The notes under the pieces: model-generated
What the model was told of the DNA's origin: nothing
Seen by the model: only the letters and a program-made list of their open reading frames with translations
Database searches by the model: none
Part shown: positions 7,658 through 14,211 of the stretch, in pieces
Layout of the letters: each line of letters starts with the position of its first letter
How positions within the stretch are numbered: position 1 is the stretch's first letter
Translations under genes and position numbers: made by a program
Assembly: GCA_002385735.1 (NCBI GenBank)
Contig: DGEB01000011.1
Coordinates: 26,051-40,261, forward strand
DNA: 14,211 nucleotides
Direction of reading: 5' to 3'
Source: Peptococcaceae bacterium UBA3937
GTDB lineage: Bacteria > Bacillota > Peptococcia > DRI-13 > DTU073

Positions 7658-9244
7658 ATGAGTACATTTTACTTTGGAGAACTGACTGTCAGTAAGGAAA
7701 TTAGCAAAGCCCTGGCTGATATGGGTTTCGAGGAGCCAACGCCGATTCAGGCGCAAATTATCCCTTTGATAATGGCTAACAAGGATGCCATTGGACAAGC
7801 TCAGACGGGGACCGGTAAAACGGCCGCTTTTGCCATTCCCATGCTGGAAAAAGTCAACCCGCGCCTTGCGCAAGTGCAAGGACTTATTCTAACCCCCACC
7901 CGGGAATTGGCGATTCAGGTCGCCGGGGAAACGGCCAAACTGGGCCGCTATAAAAGAATCAAGGCACTGCCTGTTTACGGCGGACAACCCATCGACCGGC
8001 AGATCCGGGCTTTACACATGGGGGTGCATATTGTCATCGGCACACCTGGTCGCATTCTGGACCATCTGCACAGAAATACCTTGAATCTGAAAAACGTTCA
8101 TATGGTGGTTTTGGACGAAGCCGACGAAATGCTGGACATGGGCTTCATCGACGATATCGAGGCAATCCTGCAAAATGTACCGGAAAAAAGGCAATCCCTC
8201 TTGTTTTCCGCGACAATGCCGGAACCGATTAAAAAACTCACCAGGAAATACTTAAAGAACCCTGCTTTTGTCACCATCGACCGGGAAAACCTGACCGTTC
8301 CCCTTATCCAGCAGTATTACTACGAAATTGCCCAGGGCTCCAAGGTTGATGCCCTGTGCCGGATTTTAGACTACGAGAACTACGATTCCGTGATTATTTT
8401 TTGCCGCACCAAACGCAATGTGGACGAATTGGTGGCCAATCTCCAAACCCGGGGTTATTTTGCCGAATCCTTACACGGCGACCTGACCCAGGCACAGAGA
8501 GATAAAACGATGAAGGCTTTCCGGCAGGGCGACATCGAATTACTGGTGGCCACCGACGTTGCCGCCAGGGGTCTGGATATTGAGCAGATCAGCCATGTGA
8601 TTAATTATGATATTCCCCAGGATCCGGAGGTATACGTACATAGAATCGGTCGGACCGGCCGGGCCGGCAGGGAAGGAAAAGCGTTAACTCTTATTGCTCC
8701 CCAGGAATACCGTCATCTGCGCATGATCGAAAAGCTGATCAATACCAAAATTAAGAAAATCCCGGTTCCCAGTTTTCAGGAAGTGGTCGCCCAACAAAAG
8801 GAAACAATTCAGAAAACCCTCAAGGAGCTTTTGCAAGATAACGATTTGCATGTATACCGGAAGATGGTGGAGGATTTAACGGCTGCTTTCAGTCCCCTGG
8901 ACATTGCCGCCGCGGCCTTAAAACATGCTTTTGCGCAGCACGGCGCCGAACTTGCGGAAATGGACTTCATGGGGGACTTTGGCAATACCGGGGCCCGGGA
9001 AGGGATGGTTCGATTATTTCTTACCATTGGCCGGCAGCAAAACATTACGCCCCGTGAATTGGTGAAAATTATCTCCGAAGAAACCGGGATTCCCCCGAGA
9101 GCGGTGGGGAATATCAGCATTCTGGACAAATTTAGTTTTGTGGAAATCCCGGAAGACATGGCCTACCGGGTGATTTACACCCTGGACCGCCAGATGATCA
9201 AAGGCCGCAAAATTTCAGTGCAATTAGCCCGGGCCAAGAGTTGA
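7658..9244 (+). CDS. DEAD-box ATP-dependent RNA helicase with DbpA-type RNA-binding domain
   Basis: Cytoplasmic RNA helicase of 528 residues, similar in layout to DeaD/CsdA and CshA/DbpA, acting in ribosome assembly, RNA decay or cold adaptation. All core motifs are present: Q motif with GFEEPTPIQ (23-31), motif I AQTGTGKT (48-55), PTRELA (80-85), TPGR (129-132), DEAD (153-156), SAT (184-186), ATDVAARGLD (298-307) and HRIGRTGRAG (328-337). After a linker, residues about 450-525 form a DbpA-like RNA-binding domain (VRLFLTIGRQQNITP... ISVQLAR). The ATG has AAGGAG at 7644-7649, eight bases upstream. It is the last gene of the cinA unit; the recA promoter -35 overlaps its stop codon. Whether it is the DeaD or DbpA orthologue is not decided. 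Confidence 0.95.
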   Translation: MSTFYFGELTVSKEISKALADMGFEEPTPIQAQIIPLIMANKDAIGQAQTGTGKTAAFAIPMLEKVNPRLAQVQGLILTPTRELAIQVAGETAKLGRYKRIKALPVYGGQPIDRQIRALHMGVHIVIGTPGRILDHLHRNTLNLKNVHMVVLDEADEMLDMGFIDDIEAILQNVPEKRQSLLFSATMPEPIKKLTRKYLKNPAFVTIDRENLTVPLIQQYYYEIAQGSKVDALCRILDYENYDSVIIFCRTKRNVDELVANLQTRGYFAESLHGDLTQAQRDKTMKAFRQGDIELLVATDVAARGLDIEQISHVINYDIPQDPEVYVHRIGRTGRAGREGKALTLIAPQEYRHLRMIEKLINTKIKKIPVPSFQEVVAQQKETIQKTLKELLQDNDLHVYRKMVEDLTAAFSPLDIAAAALKHAFAQHGAELAEMDFMGDFGNTGAREGMVRLFLTIGRQQNITPRELVKIISEETGIPPRAVGNISILDKFSFVEIPEDMAYRVIYTLDRQMIKGRKISVQLARAKS

Positions 9245-9269
9245 CAAACAATCCCAGCTTCGATATAAT
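9241..9269 (+). promoter_or_regulatory. Consensus sigma-A promoter of recA
   Basis: TTGACA (9241-9246), a 17-base spacer and TATAAT (9264-9269): a perfect match to both consensus hexamers and to the best spacing. The -35 overlaps the helicase stop codon. So strong a promoter implies a repressor; an SOS box lies directly downstream. Confidence 0.93.
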
Positions 9270-9274
9270 TTTAT

Positions 9275-9288
9275 CGAACAAATGTTTC
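9275..9288 (+). promoter_or_regulatory. LexA (DinR) SOS box of recA
   Basis: CGAACAAATGTTTC matches every position of the Firmicutes SOS box CGAACRNRYGTTYC. It starts six bases after the -10, at the expected transcription start, so bound LexA would block initiation until DNA damage activates RecA. Confidence 0.88.
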
Positions 9289-9325
9289 GATGAACTTTGG
9301 GGTAAAAATGTAGAGGAGGATTTGC

Positions 9326-10375
9326 ATGTCGGATAAAAAGAAAGCGCTGGAATTGGCTCTGTCCAGCATTGAAAAACAGTTTGGCAAAGGTTCCATTATG
9401 CGACTGGGTGAAGCGTCCGCCAAATTAGCTGTGGAAACCATCTCTACCGGGATTCTCACTTTAGATGTGGCCTTAGGCGTGGGGGGAGTGCCCCGGGGAA
9501 GGGTAATTGAGATTTATGGCCCCGAATCTTCGGGGAAAACCACCGTAGCCTTGCATATCATTGCGGAAGCCCAGAAAAACGGCGGGGTGGCGGCTTTCAT
9601 CGATGCGGAGCATGCCCTCGATCCCCATTACGCCAGTAAGTTAGGGGTGGATATCGATAATTTGCTCATTTCACAGCCGGATACGGGAGAACAGGCCCTG
9701 GAAATCGCCGAGGCCTTGGTGCGCAGTGGGGCGATTGACGTGATTGTGGTGGACTCGGTGGCCGCCTTAGTGCCCCGAGCCGAAATTGAGGGCGAAATGG
9801 GCGATGCCCATGTGGGGCTGCAAGCCCGTCTGATGTCCCAGGCCTTACGGAAGCTTACCGGCGCCATCAGTAAATCGAACACCATTGCGGTATTTATCAA
9901 CCAAATCCGGGAAAAGGTCGGCATAATGTTCGGTAACCCAGAAACTACTCCGGGAGGAAGAGCGCTTAAATTCTATGCTTCGATCCGGATGGAAGTAAGA
10001 AAAGTAGAAACCTTAAAACAGGGCACGGATATGGTGGGCAGCCGCACCAGAGTGAAGATCGTGAAGAATAAAATTGCGCCGCCCTTCAAACAGGCCGACT
10101 TTGATATTATGTACGGGGAAGGCGTTTCCCGGGAAGGCGCGTTGCTGGATTTGGCCGTGGAAATGGACCTGATCGAGAAAAGCGGCACCTGGTACTCCTA
10201 TCATGATCAACGGTTAGGTCAGGGCAGGGAAAACGCCCGGCTGTATCTGAAAGAAAACACGGCTCTCTGCCAGGAAATCGAACAAAAGGTGCGCCAGAAA
10301 TTCATGCCCCAGTTGGAAACAGAGCCGGCCGCACCTGGTAAGGCGGCTTCCGGAGCGAAAAGTATGGAAAAATGA
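9326..10375 (+). CDS. recA: Recombinase RecA
   Basis: DNA-dependent ATPase that forms filaments on single-stranded DNA, carries out strand exchange and triggers LexA self-cleavage. It has 349 residues, the usual length. Walker A is GPESSGKT (65-72); the [10 protein letters not shown] block follows at 91-100; Walker B is [12 protein letters not shown] with D143; the L2 DNA-binding loop is around 196-212 ([17 protein letters not shown]). The C-terminus is short and mildly acidic. The ATG has GAGGAGGA at 9313-9320. It is driven by a consensus promoter with an SOS box, so it should be damage-inducible. The stop overlaps the recX start (ATGA), tying RecA to its modulator. Confidence 0.98.
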   Translation: MSDKKKALELALSSIEKQFGKGSIMRLGEASAKLAVETISTGILTLDVALGVGGVPRGRVIEIYGPESSGKTTVALHIIAEAQKNGGVAAFIDAEHALDPHYASKLGVDIDNLLISQPDTGEQALEIAEALVRSGAIDVIVVDSVAALVPRAEIEGEMGDAHVGLQARLMSQALRKLTGAISKSNTIAVFINQIREKVGIMFGNPETTPGGRALKFYASIRMEVRKVETLKQGTDMVGSRTRVKIVKNKIAPPFKQADFDIMYGEGVSREGALLDLAVEMDLIEKSGTWYSYHDQRLGQGRENARLYLKENTALCQEIEQKVRQKFMPQLETEPAAPGKAASGAKSMEK

Positions 10376-10941
10376 AAAAGAACCCCCTTTCCCTGGCGTT
10401 AAAAAAATTGGCTGTTCGCACCGTCAGTAAAAAAGAAATGGATGCTTACTTAGCAAAACACGGTTTTGGGCCGGAGGAACGGCAACAGGTCCTTAGGCAA
10501 CTCACGGAATGGCGCTATCTCGATGATCAAAAGCTGGCCCAGTACTGGTATGACTATTACATCAAGCATAAGCCCATGGGCTATGCGCTTCTCTCCAGAA
10601 AGCTGCAAGAAAAGGGGATTCCCCAGGATTGCCTTGCCGGCGTTTTGGCCGATTACGACGAAGCAACCGAAAGCCGGCTGGCGGAGAGCTTAGCGGAAAA
10701 ATTCCTCCGGCGCAAAAGCAAAAGTAAATTAATAAAAGTAAAAGAAGCAGCAGGGGAAGGAGAAGAAACTGAAGGCCACATAGAAAGGGCAGAAGCAGCA
10801 GAAGTAGGGGCTGAATCTGAAGAAAACGAAGCAGAGAAAACTAGGCAAAAAACGAAGGAAGCTTTACAGCGCCACCTCTGTCGCAAAGGCTTTTCGCCGG
10901 CGGTTATCCTTAGAACAACGGAAAAATTGTTTCCGGAATAA
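10372..10941 (+). CDS. recX: Regulatory protein RecX with an acidic insertion
   Basis: Small helical protein that binds RecA filaments and modulates RecA activity. It has 189 residues, somewhat longer than many RecX proteins. RecX helical repeats are seen in [22 protein letters not shown] (about 11-32, in part), the [22 protein letters not shown] block (49-70), KLQEKGIP (77-84) and the C-terminal [15 protein letters not shown] (165-179). Between the second and third repeats, about residues 114-160 form a Lys-rich then Glu/Ala-rich, low-complexity insert. Its DNA (about 10711-10851) is strongly purine-biased, unlike the rest of the gene. It starts within the recA stop codon, so the two are translationally coupled and share SOS control. 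Confidence 0.88.
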   Translation: MKKNPLSLALKKLAVRTVSKKEMDAYLAKHGFGPEERQQVLRQLTEWRYLDDQKLAQYWYDYYIKHKPMGYALLSRKLQEKGIPQDCLAGVLADYDEATESRLAESLAEKFLRRKSKSKLIKVKEAAGEGEETEGHIERAEAAEVGAESEENEAEKTRQKTKEALQRHLCRKGFSPAVILRTTEKLFPE

Positions 10942-10968
10942 TTGTACCGGGTGGAGCATGTTCTCCGC

Positions 10969-10997
10969 TTGACAGCATAACATGAAAGAATTAGAAT
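10969..10997 (+). promoter_or_regulatory. Strong sigma-A promoter of the recX-rny gap
   Basis: TTGACA (10969-10974), a 17-base spacer and TAGAAT (10992-10997). Transcription would start near 11004, about 245 bases before the rny start codon, which leaves a long leader or a separate RNA. A weak hairpin (GTGGAG/CTCCGC, 10951-10968) lies just upstream, without a T run. Confidence 0.8.
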
Positions 10998-11003
10998 AAA
11001 AGT

Positions 11004-11225
11004 GGAGAATTGCGGTTTACTATTTCTGCCAATCGGATTTAGTATATATATTTTAATAATGTATATAACTCTAAATCCCCTGCATGGGTTTATAATATGG
11101 CGCTATTGAGCGGTACCTATGGCTGATAAGGACATGTACCTGAATATATGGGCATATTGTAAATACCCGTACAAGAAGATATTGGCAGAAAATTGATAAC
11201 CGAGTTTCTTCGGTTATTCTTTTAT
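11004..11225 (+). ncRNA. Structured RNA: rny leader or independent small RNA, family unknown
   Basis: This gap holds a strong promoter at its start, an intrinsic terminator at its end, and complementary segments that nest into one fold. P1: 11023-11033 (TTTCTGCCAAT) pairs perfectly with 11181-11191, an 11-bp closing helix. P2: GGATTTAG (11035-11042) pairs with CTAAATCC (11071-11078), with an inner TATATA/TATATA helix. P3: 11086-11099 pairs with 11153-11168 over 14 pairs, one a G-U and with a two-base bulge. P4, inside P3: GGTAC (11112-11116) and ATG (11119-11121) pair with CAT (11133-11135) and GTACC (11136-11140). P1, P2 and P3 form a three-way junction, followed by the terminator hairpin. 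It matches no RNA class I can name. It could be an attenuating leader of rny or a transcript of about 220 bases. Confidence 0.55.
11196..11225 (+). terminator. Intrinsic terminator between the structured RNA and rny
   Basis: ATAACCGA (11196-11203) and TCGGTTAT (11210-11217) form an 8-bp stem with a six-base loop, followed by TCTTTTATTTTCTT. It ends only about 15 bases before the rny ribosome site, so it can end the upstream RNA or attenuate rny. Confidence 0.75.
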
Positions 11226-11239
11226 TTTCTTGAGAGTAT

Positions 11240-11248
11240 AGGAGGTGA
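11240..11248 (+). promoter_or_regulatory. Ribosome binding site that decides the rny start
   Basis: AGGAGGTGA is a nine-base match to the anti-SD. A GTG at 11245 is in frame but lies inside this site and cannot be the start; GTG at 11251 is five bases after the GGAGG core. Confidence 0.85.
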
Positions 11249-11250
11249 AA

Positions 11251-12789
11251 GTGATAATTTACTATTGGATTATTGGAATTGCAGCGATCATTGTTGGGGT
11301 TTTGGGAGGCTATTTTTTTAGAAAAAAAGTCGCGGAAGAAAAAATAGCTTCGGCGGAAGAAGCGGCGAAAAAGATGCTGGAAGACGCTGAGAAAACAATC
11401 GAAGCGAAAAAGAAAGAAACCATTCTGGAAGCCAAGGAAGAAGCACACCGCTTAAGATTGGAATTAGATAAGGAAATCCGCGACCGGCGCAATGAGCTTC
11501 AACGTTTGGAAAGGCGTTTGTTACAAAAAGAAGAAACCTTGGATCGCAAAAGCGAAGCACTGGAAAAGAAAGAAGAAAACATTCAAAGTCTCGAACAGGA
11601 TCTGAATAAGCAAAAGAAAGTGGTAGCTGATACCTTACAGCTCCAAATGACCGAATTACAGCGCATCTCGAACTTATCTTTTGAGCAGGCCCGAGATTTA
11701 CTGTTAACCCGCGTGGAAGAAGAAATCAAACACGAAACCGCTAAGTTAATCAAAGAATACGAGACGCGGGCCAAAGAAGAAGGCGAGAAAAAAGCCAAAG
11801 ACATTATTTCTACAGCTATCCAACGTTGTGCTGCCGATTATGTCGCTGAAGCGACGGTCTCCGTGGTGGCTTTGCCCAATGATGAAATGAAAGGGCGCAT
11901 TATCGGCCGTGAAGGGCGCAACATCAGAACACTGGAGACACTTACCGGCATTGATTTAATCATTGATGATACTCCCGAAGCAGTCATTTTATCAGGATTT
12001 GACCCCATCAGAAGGGAAGTAGCCAAAACGGCCTTAGAAAAACTCATCCTGGACGGCCGGATCCATCCGGCGCGGATTGAGGAAATGGTGGAAAAAGCCC
12101 AAAAAGAAATTGACCAAAAGATTAAAGAACAAGGCGAGCAAGCTACCTTCGAAACCGGAGTAAACGGCCTCCATGCCGAATTGATTAAACTGTTAGGAAG
12201 ACTGCAATACCGGACCAGTTATGGGCAAAATGTTTTAAAACATTCCATTGAAGTAGCGCATTTAGCTGGAATCATGGCAGCAGAATTAGGGGTAGACGTT
12301 CAACTGGCGAAAAGAGCCGGGCTGCTGCACGACATCGGAAAAGCAATCGATCATGAAGTGGAAGGGCCTCATGTGACCATTGGCGCAGACCTGGCGAAAA
12401 AATACCGGGAATCCAACGAGGTGGTGCATGCTATTGCGGCGCACCATGGTGATGAACCATTTAAATCCATTGAAGCTGTTCTGGTTGCGGCGGCTGATGC
12501 GATTTCAGCGGCACGCCCAGGGGCGAGAAGAGAAACTTTGGAAGCCTACATCAAGCGTCTGGAGAAATTGGAGGAAATTGCCAACAGTTTTGAGGGCGTT
12601 GACCACTCCTATGCGATTCAAGCGGGAAGAGAAGTCCGCATTATCGTAAAACCGGAAAAAATTGATGATGCTACTTCGGTTACCATGGCCCGTGATATTG
12701 TGAGCAAAATTGAAGAAAACCTTGATTATCCAGGTCAGATTAAAGTAGTTGTGATTAGAGAAACAAGAGCTGTTGATTATGCCAAATAA
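11251..12789 (+). CDS. rny: Ribonuclease Y
   Basis: Membrane-anchored endoribonuclease that starts decay of many mRNAs in Firmicutes and is a scaffold for an RNA-degrading complex. From GTG 11251 it has 512 residues. An N-terminal helix (about 3-22) is followed by a long charged coiled coil (about 24-190), a KH RNA-binding domain with IIGREGRN (217-224), and an HD hydrolase domain with H360-D361 in [12 protein letters not shown]. Long blocks match Bacillus subtilis RNase Y (YmdA) as recalled, including [16 protein letters not shown] and the [12 protein letters not shown] end. Upstream is a structured leader with a terminator, so its expression may be attenuated. The downstream terminator stem overlaps the stop codon. 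It is the usual neighbour of ymdB. Confidence 0.97.
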   Translation: MIIYYWIIGIAAIIVGVLGGYFFRKKVAEEKIASAEEAAKKMLEDAEKTIEAKKKETILEAKEEAHRLRLELDKEIRDRRNELQRLERRLLQKEETLDRKSEALEKKEENIQSLEQDLNKQKKVVADTLQLQMTELQRISNLSFEQARDLLLTRVEEEIKHETAKLIKEYETRAKEEGEKKAKDIISTAIQRCAADYVAEATVSVVALPNDEMKGRIIGREGRNIRTLETLTGIDLIIDDTPEAVILSGFDPIRREVAKTALEKLILDGRIHPARIEEMVEKAQKEIDQKIKEQGEQATFETGVNGLHAELIKLLGRLQYRTSYGQNVLKHSIEVAHLAGIMAAELGVDVQLAKRAGLLHDIGKAIDHEVEGPHVTIGADLAKKYRESNEVVHAIAAHHGDEPFKSIEAVLVAAADAISAARPGARRETLEAYIKRLEKLEEIANSFEGVDHSYAIQAGREVRIIVKPEKIDDATSVTMARDIVSKIEENLDYPGQIKVVVIRETRAVDYAK

Positions 12790-12818
12790 GCGACCGATAA
12801 GGTCGCTTCCCTTTTTTT
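12788..12818 (+). terminator. Intrinsic terminator after rny
   Basis: AAGCGACC and GGTCGCTT (12801-12808) form an 8-bp stem with a GATAA loop, followed by CCC and seven T. The left arm overlaps the rny stop codon. Confidence 0.88.
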
Positions 12819-12875
12819 CAGCGTGGGGATAGGGTATATTATTAGCAGAAACACGATGTAACTTTGGTAACAGTT

Positions 12876-12881
12876 AGGAGG
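12876..12881 (+). promoter_or_regulatory. Ribosome binding site that decides the ymdB start
   Basis: AGGAGG six bases before ATG 12888. An upstream in-frame TTG at 12864 would place this site inside the gene, so it is rejected. Confidence 0.85.
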
Positions 12882-12887
12882 AAGGTT

Positions 12888-13682
12888 ATGCTTAAGGTCT
12901 TAATGATTGGCGATATTGTTGGCCGTCCGGGCCGTAAAGCCACCAAATATTTTTTAAATGCCCACGCCAAAAACTATGATTTCATTATTGCTAACGGAGA
13001 AAACGCCGCCGGCGGAACGGGAATTACCCTGGAAATCTTCCGGGAGCTATATGACGCTTCCGTGGACTTTTTCACGATGGGCAACCACGTCTGGGACAAA
13101 AAAGAAATCTACCAGTTTATTGAACATGAACCGGCCTTAATCCGACCGGCCAACTATCCCCCCGATACTCCAGGAAAAGGCAGTGCCGTCGTCAAACTGC
13201 CCGGTAATATCAAGGTGGGCATCGTGAACCTTTCCGGCCGGGTCTATATGCCGCCCCTGGATTGCCCTTTTCGCACCGGAGATGCACTCGTTGAAAAAAT
13301 CCGTCGGGAAACCCCGATTATCATTGTGGATTTCCATGCGGAGGCCACCTCGGAAAAAATGGCTCTCGGCTGGTATTTTGACGGCCGTGTTTCCGCCGTG
13401 CTAGGGACCCATACCCATATTCAAACCGCCGACGAACGGATTTTGCCCGAGGGAACCGGCTACATCACCGATGTGGGAATGACCGGGCCTTATAATTCGG
13501 TTTTAGGGGTAGACAAAGATCTAATCATCAAAAAATTTCTCTCCCAACTGCCGGTCCGTTTTGAAGTGGCGGACGGAGACCTGCAGTTCAACGGCGTATC
13601 GCTACAAATCGACGAAAAGACCGGTAAATGTTTGCAGATTAACCGGATTCAAGAAATTATCCCGGCTAAAATGTGTCGATAA
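12888..13682 (+). CDS. ymdB: YmdB-type metallophosphoesterase (TIGR00282 family)
   Basis: Cytoplasmic metallophosphoesterase; the Bacillus subtilis YmdB hydrolyses cyclic nucleotides and affects the choice between motility and biofilm. From ATG 12888 it has 264 residues, the same length I recall for Bacillus YmdB. Metal-binding motifs are GDIVGRPGR with D9, NGENAAGG with E38, MGNHVWDKKEI with N66-H67, DFHAEATSEK with H150, and GTHTH with H175 and H177. RPANYP and YITDVGMTGPY also match the family. A terminator separates it from rny, and no strong promoter is seen in the 70-base gap; TATATT at 12835-12840 lacks a good -35. It may depend partly on readthrough from rny. Confidence 0.94.
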   Translation: MLKVLMIGDIVGRPGRKATKYFLNAHAKNYDFIIANGENAAGGTGITLEIFRELYDASVDFFTMGNHVWDKKEIYQFIEHEPALIRPANYPPDTPGKGSAVVKLPGNIKVGIVNLSGRVYMPPLDCPFRTGDALVEKIRRETPIIIVDFHAEATSEKMALGWYFDGRVSAVLGTHTHIQTADERILPEGTGYITDVGMTGPYNSVLGVDKDLIIKKFLSQLPVRFEVADGDLQFNGVSLQIDEKTGKCLQINRIQEIIPAKMCR

Positions 13683-13711
13683 AAAGGAAATTTTATTGAA
13701 AATTAGAATTA
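13683..13711 (+). promoter_or_regulatory. Distal sigma-H-like promoter of spoVS
   Basis: AAAGGAAAT (13683-13691) and GAATTA (13706-13711) fit the sigma-H pattern RNAGGAWWW-N11-RNNGAATWW with one mismatch (T at 13703). It begins at the ymdB stop codon and lies 44 bases upstream of a second site of identical spacing. Confidence 0.5.
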
Positions 13712-13726
13712 AAGTTTGCCAAACTG

Positions 13727-13755
13727 AAAGGAATTTTTCCACTCGTGTAGAATAT
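13727..13755 (+). promoter_or_regulatory. Proximal sigma-H-like promoter of spoVS
   Basis: AAAGGAATT (13727-13735), an 11-base spacer and GTAGAATAT (13747-13755) match RNAGGAWWW-N11-RNNGAATWW at every defined position. spoVS is a sigma-H gene in Bacillus subtilis, so the position and type fit. Confidence 0.68.
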
Positions 13756-13810
13756 ATAAACTAATGGAAAATATATAGTATATTACTTATTAACGAGGGA
13801 GGTTACAAGA

Positions 13811-14071
13811 GTGGAAGTTCTGAAGGTATCAGCGAAATCCAGTCCAAACGCGGTTGCCGGTGCATTAGCTGGTGTGATTAGAGAGAGGGGATGTGCCGAA
13901 ATTCAAGCAATAGGTGCGGGAGCTTTAAATCAATCCGTTAAAGCAGTGGCAATAGCTAGAGGTTTTGTCGCGCCGAGCGGCATAGATTTAATTTGCGTTC
14001 CTGCCTTCACTGACATTGTCATCGAAGGTGAAGAGAGAACGGCAATCAAACTGATTGTGGAACCAAGATAG
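13811..14071 (+). CDS. spoVS: Stage V sporulation protein S
   Basis: Small Alba-like protein of 86 residues, the exact usual SpoVS length. In Bacillus subtilis it is needed for normal septation and for later coat and cortex assembly, and it probably binds nucleic acid. The sequence runs MEVLKVSAKSSPNAVAGAL, then RGCAEIQAIGAGALNQSVKA and ends IKLIVEPR, all typical of this very conserved family. The start is GTG with GGGAGG at 13797-13802, eight bases upstream. Two sigma-H-like promoters precede it and a strong terminator follows, so it is a single-gene unit. Its presence is the clearest sign that the host makes endospores, though SpoVS homologues also occur in some non-spore-formers. Confidence 0.97.
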   Translation: MEVLKVSAKSSPNAVAGALAGVIRERGCAEIQAIGAGALNQSVKAVAIARGFVAPSGIDLICVPAFTDIVIEGEERTAIKLIVEPR

Positions 14072-14090
14072 TATTGACACTTTTTTTTAA

Positions 14091-14126
14091 AGGCCTGTGC
14101 GAAAGGATGTGCACAGGTCTTTTTTG
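14091..14126 (+). terminator. Intrinsic terminator after spoVS
   Basis: AGGCCTGTGC (14091-14100) and GCACAGGTCT (14111-14120) form a 10-bp stem with one G-U pair and a ten-base loop, followed by a T run to 14125. Confidence 0.85.
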
Positions 14127-14144
14127 TTGTGCGCCTATAGTTGT

Positions 14145-14177
14145 TTGCTTATATTTTGGCTCACGGTAATATATAAT
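14145..14177 (+). promoter_or_regulatory. Candidate promoter of the next transcription unit
   Basis: TATAAT at 14172-14177 within an A/T-rich run, with TTGCTT at 14145-14150 as a poorly spaced -35; TAATAT at 14167-14172 would give a 16-base spacer. The 34 bases to the window edge hold no start codon with an SD, so they are the leader of a gene outside the window. Confidence 0.35.
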
Positions 14178-14211
14178 ATAGAAGAACTGCCCGGTGAAAG
14201 CGCAGGTGTCC

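Noticed and set aside
10951..10968. Hairpin GTGGAG/CTCCGC after recX as a recX terminator
   Set aside because: Six pairs with one G-U and no following T run; it abuts the TTGACA of the leader promoter.
11091..11096. TATAAT in the recX-rny gap as a second promoter
   Set aside because: No -35 at usable distance and no TG extension; the bases are better explained by the P3 helix.
11245..11250. GTG at 11245 as the rny start
   Set aside because: It lies inside the AGGAGGTGA ribosome site; GTG 11251 is correctly spaced.
14074..14090. TTGACA followed by a T run directly after spoVS
   Set aside because: No -10 at the right distance; the T run precedes rather than follows the terminator stem, so it looks incidental.
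1..14211. CRISPR arrays, insertion sequences, tRNA or rRNA genes, prophage genes
   Set aside because: None seen: no regular spaced repeats, no transposase or integrase frames, and all long frames are core genes on one strand.

Overview
The window looks like chromosomal core DNA from an endospore-forming member of the Firmicutes (Bacillota), on the Clostridia or Negativicutes side rather than Bacillus. The reasons are a full-length SpoVS, RNase Y and YmdB orthologues that follow the Bacillus proteins almost residue for residue, a perfect match to the Firmicutes SOS (DinR/LexA) box in front of recA, GGAGG-type ribosome sites with some GTG starts, and a recA-recX-rny-ymdB-spoVS gene order. The genus cannot be assigned from sequence alone. 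All genes lie on the + strand.

Layout. (1) 2-208: Gln/Pro-rich C-terminal tail of a protein that begins outside the window. (2) 291-2627: rimO-pgsA-pgpA, tightly packed, joining ribosomal protein S12 modification to the two consecutive steps that make phosphatidylglycerol, closed by a terminator. (3) 2803-4871: a two-gene unit coding for a single-pass membrane protein and a compact FtsH-like AAA+ zinc protease that lacks the usual FtsH ectodomain; its promoter carries a long inverted repeat. (4) 4960-9244: cinA, a membrane-anchored metallophosphoesterase, and a DEAD-box RNA helicase with a DbpA-type RNA-binding tail. (5) 9326-10941: recA-recX behind a consensus promoter and an SOS box; RecX has an unusual acidic insertion. 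(6) 10942-11250: a non-coding gap of about 300 bases with its own strong promoter, a strongly paired RNA domain closed by an 11-bp helix, and an intrinsic terminator just before the next gene. (7) 11251-12786: rny (RNase Y), then a terminator. (8) 12888-13682: ymdB-type phosphodiesterase. (9) 13811-14071: spoVS behind two tandem sigma-H-like promoters, then a terminator and the start of another transcription unit.

Together the genes cover membrane lipid synthesis, membrane protein quality control, nucleotide salvage, DNA repair, RNA decay and entry into sporulation. The genes are mostly familiar. The least explained parts are the structured RNA between recX and rny and the split FtsH-like unit.
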